Below are positions 18,351-27,517 of a stretch of DNA of 64,000 nt, in pieces (position 1 is the stretch's first letter; each line of letters begins with the position of its first letter). This stretch comes from Snodgrassella sp945267035 (lineage in GTDB: Bacteria; Pseudomonadota; Gammaproteobacteria; Burkholderiales; Neisseriaceae). The stretch covers positions 744,001 to 808,000 of the forward strand of contig NZ_JAFNPF010000001.1 in NCBI RefSeq assembly GCF_026535915.1, given 5' to 3'. Under the pieces are notes generated by a model that was given only the letters and a program-made list of their open reading frames with translations, made no database searches and was not told the DNA's origin. The translations under genes were made by a program, and so were the position numbers.

Positions 18351-18548
18351 TATTGAAACTAATGTTTAGATATTTGTTAAACTTTGCTCAATTAGCTATC
18401 GCTTCATCTTGTTTAAATTCTTTAAGCATCATTAAGTATTGTTTTATCTATCGATCATGTGAAACTATATCTTAAATATTGCTGAATGCGATGTTTAACT
18501 TTCCGTTTATTTCTCACCCTTATGTCAAAAAGGTTAATAAAAAATTTT

Positions 18549-18572
18549 AAGCCAAAACCTAGGTTTTGGCTT
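18549..18572 (-). terminator. Terminator of the second pilin gene
   Basis: A perfect 24-bp palindrome with half-site AAGCCAAAACCT, 25 bp downstream of the minus-strand pilin stop. On the minus strand it is followed by a T-rich stretch. Confidence 0.6.
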
Positions 18573-18596
18573 AGTTTAGGTATCCTATCCTGAAAT

Positions 18597-19127
18597 TCAA
18601 GAAATTACGGCACAATTACCTATCTGAAGAGCGGAAATTTTTTTTGCTTTACTTCCTGCTGGGGTAATTTGACATCCCCAGGTACCATTTTCTGATCGTT
18701 TCAAACTGATCACTGTTCCTTCAATCGCCGCAGAAACATTTCTTCCTAATGTCCCAGCTAAACCCTTTACATCGTCTAAATCTGCTGCTGATTCTATAGC
18801 TATTGTTGCTAACAACTGAGAATCTGGGTTGCTTCCGTCTATACCGGTATACTCATATAATTTGCCATTACTACTTCTTCCTGTTTGATCTTTATTCATG
18901 GTGGGAATGTTACCAACAGCAATGATGGTATCAATCGCGGTGGTAGAAGACTTAATTTCATAATAAGCGGATGTTAGCTGGGTTTTAATTACATGATCTT
19001 GATAGATCGGAATGGCTATCGCGGCTAAAATGCCGATTATGGAAATTACGATCATCAACTCAATTAAGCTAAAACCTTTTTGTAAAGCAGCTTTAGTATG
19101 AAAAATTTTCTGCTGGTGCATAATCAT
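18597..19127 (-). CDS. Second type IVa pilin-like protein
   Basis: About 176 aa prepilin with an unusually long leader of about 18 residues ending LQKG, then FSLIELMIVISIIGILAAIA with Glu5. The longest frame starts at a TTG (19130); ATG at 19127 or 19121 is more likely. Two C-terminal cysteines ('GTWGCQI' and 'IGNCAVIS') form the expected D-loop. The globular part is unrelated in detail to the 16212 pilin, so this is a paralogue and not a recent copy. A sigma-54 element lies just upstream. It may be an alternative major pilin or a minor pilin with its own function (for example DNA binding). Confidence 0.88.
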   Translation of the reverse strand: MIMHQQKIFHTKAALQKGFSLIELMIVISIIGILAAIAIPIYQDHVIKTQLTSAYYEIKSSTTAIDTIIAVGNIPTMNKDQTGRSSNGKLYEYTGIDGSNPDSQLLATIAIESAADLDDVKGLAGTLGRNVSAAIEGTVISLKRSENGTWGCQITPAGSKAKKISALQIGNCAVIS

Positions 19128-19157
19128 CAATAATTAACTGTTATTAAAATAAACTTA

Positions 19158-19173
19158 AGCAATAATAATGCCA
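19158..19173 (-). promoter_or_regulatory. Sigma-54 (-24/-12) promoter of the second pilin gene
   Basis: On the minus strand the sequence reads TGGCATTATTATTGCT, matching TGGCAC-N5-TTGCW with one mismatch and exact spacing. It is only about 35-45 bp upstream of the pilin start codon, so the transcript would have a very short leader. Confidence 0.65.
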
Positions 19174-19385
19174 GTTTATAAAATATTGATGTGTTTCAGA
19201 CAATAATATTGATTATTATGTAAATTAGATGTCGATGTTTTCAGGATTTATATCTATTATCAATAGCTTTTAAGGTCATAAAAAATAATATAATATAGAT
19301 ACATATTGAATTTGAATATTTTTTATGGGAAATAATCAATAATGATCCAATAAAATTTCTTTCTTATTTCACATTATCTAATATT

Positions 19386-20660
19386 TTAATCTGTTTTTTG
19401 ATTAATTTTTTGCGCAATATTCAAGGCGATTTTTTTACTGGCACCACGATGTTGTTGAATAAAACGGCTAGCACAGTTAGACATCTCTTCTCTTTGTTGC
19501 GGATTTTTGAGTAAGTCCAATACGGTTGTGGCCCAATCATCTGCAGACTGAACTTGTTGAGCAGCATCCGCAGTAATTGCTTTGGCTGCAACATCGGCAA
19601 AATTGTAGGTTGAGGGACCAAATAAAGTCGGTAAATGACATACCATTGGTTCGATAATATTATGACATCCGCTATCTACCAGACTTCCACCCACAAAAGC
19701 GATATCGGCACATTGGTAGTAAGCAAATATTTCACCGATGCTGTCGCCGATCCATATTTGTGTTTTGGCAGAGATAGTTTGATTATCGCTGCGTTTTTGA
19801 CATGAAAAATTTAATTTTTTAGCATATTCAAAAGTGGTATCAAATCGTTCAGGATGGCGTGGAATAATCACCAGAAGAATGTCACCAGTTTCTTGTTTGG
19901 CCCAGGCATCTAAAAGAAGATGTGCTTCGTCTTGGTTATGATAGAAGCGTGTACTGGCACAAACTACTACTGGTCTGTTACCAATACGATATTTAAAAGA
20001 TTGAGCCAGTTCATGCATTGGTGGTGGTACGGTAATATCGTATTTGATATTGCCACATACCTCAATATGAGCAGCACCAATGGTTTTTAAACGTTGAGCA
20101 TCGGCATCGGTCTGTGCAAAGCAACCGCTTAAGCTGGATAGGGCAGGAGCGACTAATGTTCGTATTTTGCGATAGCCACGCAATGATTTTTCAGACAATC
20201 GAGCATTAGCCAAAAATAAAGGAATATTTTTTTGAGCACAGGCAGTATACAAATTAGGCCAAATTTCAGTTTCCATGATGACGCCAAATCTAGGCTGATG
20301 GTCTTGTAAAAACTGTTTGACCCAAGACTTTTTATCGTAAGGTAAATAGCGACATTGTGCTTGTGGAAATAGATGTTTGACCGTAGCACGCCCCGTGGGG
20401 GTGGTTTGAGTCATTAATAGTGGGGCATGTGGGAAAAGCTGTTGCAACTGATGGATCAAGGGTATGGCAGCTCGGGTTTCACCTACGGAAACGACATGAA
20501 TCCATATAGCTTGTTTGAGTGGATGAGGATAAGGATGACCAAAACGTTCTGTCCAATGGTTGGCATAATCTGGAGCCAATTTTGCACGTCGACGCAGATA
20601 TCGTCGTAAAAAAGGCGGAGCAATCTGCCATAAAATTTGATAGAGACAATTCAATAACAT
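19386..20660 (-). CDS. waaA: 3-deoxy-D-manno-octulosonic acid (Kdo) transferase
   Basis: 424 aa, the usual length for WaaA/KdtA. The N-terminal membrane-anchoring segment (residues 1-20) is followed by the conserved 'IWIHVVSVGETRAAIPLI' with the catalytic-base Glu, 'GVIMETEIWPN' and, in the C-terminal GT-B domain, 'FVGGSLVDSGCHNIIEPM'. It transfers Kdo from CMP-Kdo to lipid IVA at the inner membrane in LPS core synthesis. It is transcribed in the same direction as smc, 112 bp downstream of it. Confidence 0.95.
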   Translation of the reverse strand: MLLNCLYQILWQIAPPFLRRYLRRRAKLAPDYANHWTERFGHPYPHPLKQAIWIHVVSVGETRAAIPLIHQLQQLFPHAPLLMTQTTPTGRATVKHLFPQAQCRYLPYDKKSWVKQFLQDHQPRFGVIMETEIWPNLYTACAQKNIPLFLANARLSEKSLRGYRKIRTLVAPALSSLSGCFAQTDADAQRLKTIGAAHIEVCGNIKYDITVPPPMHELAQSFKYRIGNRPVVVCASTRFYHNQDEAHLLLDAWAKQETGDILLVIIPRHPERFDTTFEYAKKLNFSCQKRSDNQTISAKTQIWIGDSIGEIFAYYQCADIAFVGGSLVDSGCHNIIEPMVCHLPTLFGPSTYNFADVAAKAITADAAQQVQSADDWATTVLDLLKNPQQREEMSNCASRFIQQHRGASKKIALNIAQKINQKTD

Positions 20661-20772
20661 GTAAAGTTAACCATCAGAATAGTTTTTTAAAATGCATTAT
20701 ACAATAAATTCTTTAGCCTAATTTTGAAAGAGTTAATTGATTCTTTAATTGCATAATGTTTAGTTGTAGTTT

Positions 20773-23700
20773 TTATGCTTCTGCCATTTCGAGTGCCTGA
20801 CGAATATTGACTTCGACAATGCGTGATACCCCTTTTTCTTGCATGGTGACGCCAACAAGCTGTTCGGCCATCTCCATAGTCAAGCGATTATGGGAAATAT
20901 AGACGAATTGTGTTTGCGCTGACATTTGCTGGACCAGATTGCAAAACCGGCTGGTATTGGCATCATCTAATGGTGCATCTACTTCATCTAATAGACAGAA
21001 TGGTGCAGGATTCAAACTAAATAGAGCAAAAACCAGACTCATGGCAGTTAGGGCTTTTTCGCCACCGGAAAGTAGATGTATGGTACTGTTTTTCTTACCT
21101 GGTGGACGAGCCATGATGGAAACGCCCGCTGTAAGCAGGTCATCTCCCACCATATCCAGCCGTGCTTCACCACCTCCAAAAAGTGTGGGGAAGTAATTTT
21201 GTACTTTTTCATTGACGGCATCAAACGTGGTTTTAAAGCGAGCTTTGGTTTCATTATCTATGGTACTAATCGCTTCTTCTAAAAGAGCAATAGCTGCCTG
21301 CACATCTGCAGTTTGAGCCTGATAATATTGAGCTCGTTCATTTGCTTCTTCCAGCTCTTGCAAGGCTGCCAAATTTACTGCGCCTAATGCATTGATTTTT
21401 TGTGTTAGTGCAGCTATTTGTTGACTCAATTGTGGAACTGTTTGTGCTAGATGGTCAAATTGTTGCGCCAAAGCCTCTGTATTAACATGCTGTTGTTGTA
21501 AAACTTCATGATAACGCTTGGCATTAATTAATGCTTCCTGCTGTTGTAATAATTGTTTCTGTGTTGCCGCTTGTATCTCGGGTAGACTGCTATTGAGATG
21601 ATTTTGCTGCTGTTGGATTTGTTGGATCTGCTGTTGTAATAGTAGTAATTGCTGTTGCTCTTGATCACACAGCTCGGTTGCTGCTGTGATCTGGGTATTG
21701 AGTGTCTCAATTTGTTCGGCCTGGCCTTCTTCCAGTTGTTGCTCAGCAATCCCTAATGCCAATTCTGTTTGACGTTCCTGCCAGCGCTCTTTTTCTCTTT
21801 CAATACGCTCTCTTTCTTGATGGGCATTTTGAACACGTTGCTGGAGCCGCACAATAGTCATTTCAACAATGCCTTGCTGTCGTCTGGCTTCTAAATGAGC
21901 AAGTTGTGTTTGTTTGAGGGTTTGCTGAGCCAATTGCTGCTGTGCAGTGTGATTCTGTAGTTGAGGTTGTAGCTGTTCAATAGCCAATGTCAGATTTTCG
22001 ATGTCTGCTTGTGCCTGTTGATTCACATGTTGCTGTTGCTCTACTTCTGAGGCAATGGCTATATTCTCTTGACGAATATGTTCACCGCGTAATTGACCTT
22101 GATTGCTGCGCGCTATCAAATCATTTGTTTGAGTTACTGCATTTTGCCAGGTTTGTTGATGTTGTTTTAATTGTTGCTGACATTGTTGAAGTTGATTTTC
22201 GATATTATCCAGATTAATCTGAGCGAGTTGTACAGCCTTTTGAGCCTGTTCTAACGGTATATGTACCTCGATCAACGCTTTTTCAAGCTCAAGCAGTTGT
22301 TGCTGTCGCTGTAATAAGTTGTCTGCCTGATCTTGTGCATATAACGTCACACTAACGGCGTCGACACAGTGCCCTTCGGGTGTAACGATAATTTGTTGAT
22401 CGTGTAAACTGGCTTGCCGTTGTAAGGCGATATCCAGTGTTTCGGCACAGAAAATTTGCTCCAGCCAATGGATGATTGCAGCGGTAAAAGGCGGTTTAAT
22501 TTCAATATGCTGTAATAATGAGTGAGCAGCTTCCTGAGCTGATGGCTGTTTTGCTGAAGGGTTTTGATTAATCCATACCTTCGGCTGGTTGTGTGAGGTT
22601 ATATCAGGTGGGAGGGCAGTAGTTTGCTGAGCTTGCAATTTGAGTCCAAGTATGACGCTGGTTGCATGCTGCCATTTTGGTGTGACCTGCATATATTGCC
22701 ATAAGACAGGTATTGACTCATCGTTGTCAGTTAGATCAGGGTGTTGCTCTGAGGAAGGCAACATGGCTCTGATGGCTTGCACCTGTGCAGCTAAAGTCAA
22801 TTGCTGTTTGTCTAACTCACGATATTGTTGTTGCGCCGTGGCCAGATGCTGACGCGCTATATGACGTTGTTGCTCATGCTCGAGTACATTTTCTTCTAGT
22901 CCACTTACGATGATTTCCAGTTCAGTAGCTGTTTGCTGAGCTTGGCACACCTCCTTTTCATCGGGTAAAGCTAATTGAGATAATTCGTGCTCAAGTCGTT
23001 GTTGTCGTTGCTGTAACTGAATAACATTGCTGCTGGCATGTTGCTGCTGTTGTTGTCTTACAGCCAATTCACGTTCTATTCTGGTTAATTCATTTTGCTG
23101 ATTGTAGCGGGTACGTTCACAAAATTGAGCCTTTTCTTCCAGCTCAGGCAATTGGGTTTCATATTCTGCTACTTGAAAAGCCCATTCTTCTAGTTTTAAT
23201 TGTTGTTCTTCCAGCTCAACAGTAACGGTCTCCAATTGTTCAATGTGTTGGATATCTTCTTGCTGTAGTTGTTGCAGCTGTTGTTGCGCTTGAGCCTGCT
23301 CTTTGTTAATGCGTTGTTGCCAGTCTCGACGATGGCGAATCTGTTCTTCAAGTCGTGCCCATTGCTCGCGTAGATTCGCACGTTGCATTTCAGTATGACG
23401 AACCTGTTGTTGTTGATTTTGTTCCTGCTCACGCAATTGTTGCAAGTTTTCTTCTAAAGATTGTAACTGAGCGGTAAGGTTTTCCTGCTCCTGCATATGT
23501 TGCTGATAGTGCTCTGTAGCGGTATCAGCTTGCTTTAACGCCAGCTGCCATTGACTGTAGTCGAAGAGGTTTTGCTTACTGCCTAATTGGGCTTTCAACT
23601 CTTGATAATGTTGTGCTGTATTAGCCTGGCGTTGGAGTTTTTCAACTTGCCTATCCAATTCAGTCTGTAAATCCGCTAGTCGTTGTAAATGCTCGCGCGT

Positions 23701-24258
23701 ATCATTTAGGCGGTTTTCTGTTTCACGCCGGCGCTCTTTATATTTGGAAACCCCTGCTGCCTCTTCAATATAAGCTCGTAATTCTTCTGGTCGGGCTTCA
23801 ATGATTCGTGAAATCATCCCTTGTTCGATGACTGCATAACCTCGCGCGCCGACACCTGTCCCTAAAAATAAGTCGGTAATGTCACGGCGTCGTACTACCT
23901 GATTATTGATGTAATAGGTGGATTCACCTTGACGTGTTAGCTGTCGTTTAATGGCGACTTCTGCATATTGTCCCCATGTACCTGATAACTGTCCATCACT
24001 GTTATCGAAAACCAATTCGACACTGGCACGTGGGGCAGGGCGTCGAGTATTGGCACCATTAAATATGACGTCCTGCATACTTTCACCGCGTAGTTGTTTG
24101 GCCGAAGCTTCACCCAGAACCCAGCGAATGGCATCAATAACATTACTTTTACCACAGCCGTTAGGCCCGATTATGGCTACAAGTTTGCCAGGAACAGCAA
24201 TCACCGTTGGATCGACAAAGGATTTAAAGCCAGACAGTTTGATATGGGTTAGACGCAT
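20773..24258 (-). CDS. smc: Chromosome partition protein SMC
   Basis: 1161 aa. The N-terminal head carries Walker A GPNGCGKSNV (about 31-40), and the C-terminal head carries the signature LLSGGEKALTAMSL and Walker B FCLLDEVDAPLDDANT. Between them are two long coiled coils and a short hinge around residues 490-630. The coiled coils are exceptionally glutamine-rich, with many Q-Q-Q and L-Q-Q heptads. The expected role is chromosome condensation and segregation with ScpA/ScpB, which are not in this window. The frame is intact. Confidence 0.95.
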   Translation of the reverse strand: MRLTHIKLSGFKSFVDPTVIAVPGKLVAIIGPNGCGKSNVIDAIRWVLGEASAKQLRGESMQDVIFNGANTRRPAPRASVELVFDNSDGQLSGTWGQYAEVAIKRQLTRQGESTYYINNQVVRRRDITDLFLGTGVGARGYAVIEQGMISRIIEARPEELRAYIEEAAGVSKYKERRRETENRLNDTREHLQRLADLQTELDRQVEKLQRQANTAQHYQELKAQLGSKQNLFDYSQWQLALKQADTATEHYQQHMQEQENLTAQLQSLEENLQQLREQEQNQQQQVRHTEMQRANLREQWARLEEQIRHRRDWQQRINKEQAQAQQQLQQLQQEDIQHIEQLETVTVELEEQQLKLEEWAFQVAEYETQLPELEEKAQFCERTRYNQQNELTRIERELAVRQQQQQHASSNVIQLQQRQQRLEHELSQLALPDEKEVCQAQQTATELEIIVSGLEENVLEHEQQRHIARQHLATAQQQYRELDKQQLTLAAQVQAIRAMLPSSEQHPDLTDNDESIPVLWQYMQVTPKWQHATSVILGLKLQAQQTTALPPDITSHNQPKVWINQNPSAKQPSAQEAAHSLLQHIEIKPPFTAAIIHWLEQIFCAETLDIALQRQASLHDQQIIVTPEGHCVDAVSVTLYAQDQADNLLQRQQQLLELEKALIEVHIPLEQAQKAVQLAQINLDNIENQLQQCQQQLKQHQQTWQNAVTQTNDLIARSNQGQLRGEHIRQENIAIASEVEQQQHVNQQAQADIENLTLAIEQLQPQLQNHTAQQQLAQQTLKQTQLAHLEARRQQGIVEMTIVRLQQRVQNAHQERERIEREKERWQERQTELALGIAEQQLEEGQAEQIETLNTQITAATELCDQEQQQLLLLQQQIQQIQQQQNHLNSSLPEIQAATQKQLLQQQEALINAKRYHEVLQQQHVNTEALAQQFDHLAQTVPQLSQQIAALTQKINALGAVNLAALQELEEANERAQYYQAQTADVQAAIALLEEAISTIDNETKARFKTTFDAVNEKVQNYFPTLFGGGEARLDMVGDDLLTAGVSIMARPPGKKNSTIHLLSGGEKALTAMSLVFALFSLNPAPFCLLDEVDAPLDDANTSRFCNLVQQMSAQTQFVYISHNRLTMEMAEQLVGVTMQEKGVSRIVEVNIRQALEMAEA

Positions 24259-24412
24259 AAACAGATAATTCGCGGTAAAAAAGTTAGCTTGAAGCCGCTT
24301 ATTCTAGCGGATTTCAATATGAAAGATAATATTTATTAGTTAACAATCATCACTAAAAATTAAACAATGAAATGGGGTGTAAATTTGATTTAAATACATT
24401 TAACGTGATTAT

Positions 24413-24820
24413 TTAATTATGCACATCTTTTCCTTCATACTGATTCAGACCATTAATAATGGCACATTCAGGCGATTCGTTACCATTACACTTGTTATAC
24501 CATTGTTCTAATGTGCTTTTCATGCTATTTAAATCATTTATTTTTTCCGTGAGGCGAGCAATATGCTTACCGACTAATTCCTTAACATCAACACTGGCAC
24601 GATGAGGGTCATGGCGCAAAGCCAGTAACTGCGCGATTTGGGCTAAGGAAAAATCAACAGCTCGCGCATGCCGAATAAAACATAAAGTTTCAATATCTTC
24701 CTGACTATAAGTACGATAACCATTTGATTGACGTAGCGGATGAATTAAACCGGCTTGCTCATAATCACGTATGGTTTTACTGGATAAGCCACTGAGTTTT
24801 TCTGCAGTACTGATATTCAC
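24413..24820 (-). CDS. cueR: Copper-responsive MerR-family regulator (CueR-like)
   Basis: About 135 aa. The longest frame reaches 24862, but it would run into the copZ/copA promoter spacer. Starting at GTG 24820 gives 'MNISTAEKLSGLSSKTIRDYEQAGLI', the canonical CueR N-terminus. The winged-helix domain is followed by a dimerisation helix and a C-terminal metal loop with 'CNGNESPEC', the two-cysteine Cu(I)-binding pattern of CueR. It is divergent from copZ/copA and should activate them by untwisting the 19-bp spacer promoter between the genes. Confidence 0.88.
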   Translation of the reverse strand: MNISTAEKLSGLSSKTIRDYEQAGLIHPLRQSNGYRTYSQEDIETLCFIRHARAVDFSLAQIAQLLALRHDPHRASVDVKELVGKHIARLTEKINDLNSMKSTLEQWYNKCNGNESPECAIINGLNQYEGKDVHN

Positions 24821-24849
24821 AATAATATACCCAGGTAAATGATTAAATC

Positions 24850-24880
24850 TTGACTTTACCACAGGGTTAAGGTTTAAGCT
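24850..24880 (+). promoter_or_regulatory. CueR-type operator/promoter of copZ-copA
   Basis: A -35 TTGACT (24850-24855) and a -10 TAAGCT (24875-24880) are separated by 19 bp, the extended spacing typical of MerR-family promoters. The spacer holds the imperfect dyad CTTTACC / GGTTAAG centred near 24862. The layout closely follows copA promoters of enterobacteria. Confidence 0.85.
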
Positions 24881-24920
24881 GTTTTTGTTTCATATTAAGC
24901 TCAATTATTAGGAGAAAAGT

Positions 24921-25130
24921 ATGGCAAAGATTGAATTAAAAATTGCCGGTATGACTTGTGGTGGCTGTGCTAAAAGTATTACCTCCGCCTTACAAAACTG
25001 TGCAGGTGTAGAGCAGGTAAAAGTAGATCATGTATCGGGAATAGCTCAGATCGTTTTTAACTCCGCCCAAACCAATGCGCAAGAATTAAAAACCGTGGTC
25101 GAAGATGCAGGCTTTGATGTGCTCAATTAA
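24921..25130 (+). CDS. copZ: Copper chaperone CopZ (HMA domain)
   Basis: 69 aa single heavy-metal-associated domain with the metal site GMTCGGC (M-x-C-x-x-C). It should hand Cu(I) to the CopA ATPase and possibly to CueR in the cytoplasm. A strong ribosome site, TTAGGAGAAAAGT, precedes the ATG. copA starts 39 bp after its stop, so the two form an operon behind the CueR promoter. Confidence 0.92.
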   Translation: MAKIELKIAGMTCGGCAKSITSALQNCAGVEQVKVDHVSGIAQIVFNSAQTNAQELKTVVEDAGFDVLN

Positions 25131-25169
25131 AGTTTATTGAATTAGTTGCCATTTATTACGGGTAAAAAG

Positions 25170-27374
25170 ATGGAAACAGTAATGCAAAATCAATCAAATC
25201 ATGATAGTTATGCCCGATTTGCCATAACAGGAATGGACTGTCAGGCATGTGCTAACCGCATTGAAAAAGTCTTGCGACGTCAACATGGCATCATGGCCGC
25301 TGATGTTAATTTTGCCAGTGATGAATTACAAACTCGTTATGATAGCAATATACTTAGCCCGGATCAGATTGCACAAATGGTGGCTAAAACCGGTTTTACT
25401 GCAACTCTCATACCACAAAACAAGAGTGCAGTTATAGCTGAGGCAGCAACGAATAACAATTCAGGTCTTCCATGGCGACTTATTTTCATCTGGATGATCG
25501 CGTCACCTTTTCTAATTGGTATGCTGGGCATGTTATTCAATCAACAGTGGATGTTGCCACCAATGTGGCAGTTTCTTCTTGCTTCAGTTATACAACTCGG
25601 TTTTGCCTGGCCGTTTTATTTGAGTGCGGTCAAATCTTTGCAAGGTGGTGTAGCCAATATGGATGTGCTGGTGTCCTTGGGTACCGTGGCCATTTGGCTC
25701 TATTCCACCACCATGCTGTTTAATCACCAAAATCATGCACATCAATATATTTATTTTGAAGCCAGTGTGATGGTTATTGCCTTTGTTTCATTAGGCAAAT
25801 ATCTTGAACAGCGCACCAAAAAACAGAGTCTTAACAGCATCAGCATGCTGCTGCAACTGACACCGAAAATGGTACGTAAATATACCGAGCAAGTATGGCA
25901 GGAAGTCCCTTTGACTACGATTGAAACAGGCGATATCCTGCAAACCAATGCTGGTAATCGCATTGCTGCCGATGGTGTAGTACACACTGGCGAAGCGTGG
26001 TGTGATGAAAGCTATCTCACAGGCGAATCCAAACCATTATTAAAACAAAGTGGTGACAAAGTGCTGGCAGGTGCCCTATTGAGCAATGGCAGTATCACCT
26101 ATGAAGCTCAAACGCTAGGCAGCGAAACACTATTAGGTGACATGATGCAGGCATTGGCACAGGCGCAAGGCAGTAAGGCGCCTATTGCCAGGCTAGCAGA
26201 TAAAGTATCGATGATATTTGTCCCAACAGTGGTAGCCGTTGCCGTAATCACCTTTATATTAAACTGGTGGCTAGGCAATAGCTTTAATGAAGCGGTAACT
26301 CGCGCAGTGGCTGTACTGGTTATTGCCTGCCCATGTGCATTGGGTCTGGCCACACCTGCAGCCATGATGGTCGGTATGGGACGTTCTGCCCGCAATGGTG
26401 TTTGGTTTAAAGATGCGGCTTCACTCGAACACACCAGTCAGGTCAATACTGTGGTGTTGGACAAAACAGGCACCTTAACCACTGGAAAACCTCAAATTGT
26501 CGCTCACTGGTGCGCTGCTGACAGTACCGTTAACAGTCAACAAATATTGCAACTGGCCGCCGCTGTAGAACAGCTCACTACTCATCCACTGGCACAGGCT
26601 ATTGCTCAGGCAGCACAACAGCAGCAATTACCATCATTAACAGCTACCAATAGCCAGAGTGATATTGGACAAGGTACACAGGCACTGGTCGCTGATTATG
26701 GTATGGTTAAAGTGGGCAATCCCGCGTATTGCAGCTTCCATATTCCAGAAGCATTGCAACAAGACAAAGTATGGCAGATAGCCAGTATTGTTGTTGTAGC
26801 CATAAACGAAAAAGTGGTAGGTGCTTTTGCCGTTGCTGATGCATTAAAAGAAGATACCCCAAATGCCATTAAGCGTTTGCAACAACAGCACATCGACATT
26901 CATATTATGAGCGGCGATCAGCACAGTGTGGTTGAATACATGGCTAAACAACTGGGGATTAATCATTATCAAGCAGAAATGAATCCACGCGCTAAAGCTG
27001 ACGCTGTTCGCCAACTGATGCAACAGGGTAAAGTGGTGGCCATGGTCGGTGACGGTATTAACGACGCGCCAGCACTGGCTGCAGCCGATGTTAGCTTTGC
27101 CATGTATGGTGGTGCTGATGTAGCCACCAATACTGCCTCAGCCACGCTGATGCGCCACTCTGTTTCACAAGTCGCCGATGCCTTAGCTTTAGCTCGCGCA
27201 ACTGTTCGCGTAGTCAAGCAAAATCTATTTTTTGCTTTTTTCTACAATATACTTGGTATCCCGTTAGCCGCCATAGGTTGGCTTAGCCCTGTGATTGCCG
27301 GAGCGGCCATGGCCATGAGCTCAATTTCCGTTTTGCTCAATGCGTTACGCTTGAGAAAAAGTAAATTGCTTTAA
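25170..27374 (+). CDS. copA: Cu(I)-translocating P1B-type ATPase
   Basis: About 734 aa. The longest frame opens at a TTG (25146); ATG 25170 or 25182 is the likely start. One N-terminal HMA domain (GMDCQAC) is followed by eight membrane segments. Diagnostic residues: CPC in 'IACPCALGLATPAA' (Cu site), phosphorylation motif DKTGTLT, actuator TGES, 'HPLAQAI' (HP locus), and 'GDGINDAPAL'. It exports Cu(I) from cytoplasm to periplasm. It is co-transcribed with copZ. Copper is preferred over silver or zinc because of CPC plus the CueR/CopZ context. Confidence 0.95.
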   Translation: METVMQNQSNHDSYARFAITGMDCQACANRIEKVLRRQHGIMAADVNFASDELQTRYDSNILSPDQIAQMVAKTGFTATLIPQNKSAVIAEAATNNNSGLPWRLIFIWMIASPFLIGMLGMLFNQQWMLPPMWQFLLASVIQLGFAWPFYLSAVKSLQGGVANMDVLVSLGTVAIWLYSTTMLFNHQNHAHQYIYFEASVMVIAFVSLGKYLEQRTKKQSLNSISMLLQLTPKMVRKYTEQVWQEVPLTTIETGDILQTNAGNRIAADGVVHTGEAWCDESYLTGESKPLLKQSGDKVLAGALLSNGSITYEAQTLGSETLLGDMMQALAQAQGSKAPIARLADKVSMIFVPTVVAVAVITFILNWWLGNSFNEAVTRAVAVLVIACPCALGLATPAAMMVGMGRSARNGVWFKDAASLEHTSQVNTVVLDKTGTLTTGKPQIVAHWCAADSTVNSQQILQLAAAVEQLTTHPLAQAIAQAAQQQQLPSLTATNSQSDIGQGTQALVADYGMVKVGNPAYCSFHIPEALQQDKVWQIASIVVVAINEKVVGAFAVADALKEDTPNAIKRLQQQHIDIHIMSGDQHSVVEYMAKQLGINHYQAEMNPRAKADAVRQLMQQGKVVAMVGDGINDAPALAAADVSFAMYGGADVATNTASATLMRHSVSQVADALALARATVRVVKQNLFFAFFYNILGIPLAAIGWLSPVIAGAAMAMSSISVLLNALRLRKSKLL

Positions 27375-27517
27375 TCATTTAACTAACTGGTACTTTTAGT
27401 GGGCAGATTAATTATCCTAGCAATGAACAAATTTGATTGTTCTTAGACCCGTTAGCTTTTGGTGATACAAAATAATCAATTTGTATTTTAGGCTGAGATA
27501 ATATTTTCTGCCCGTCT

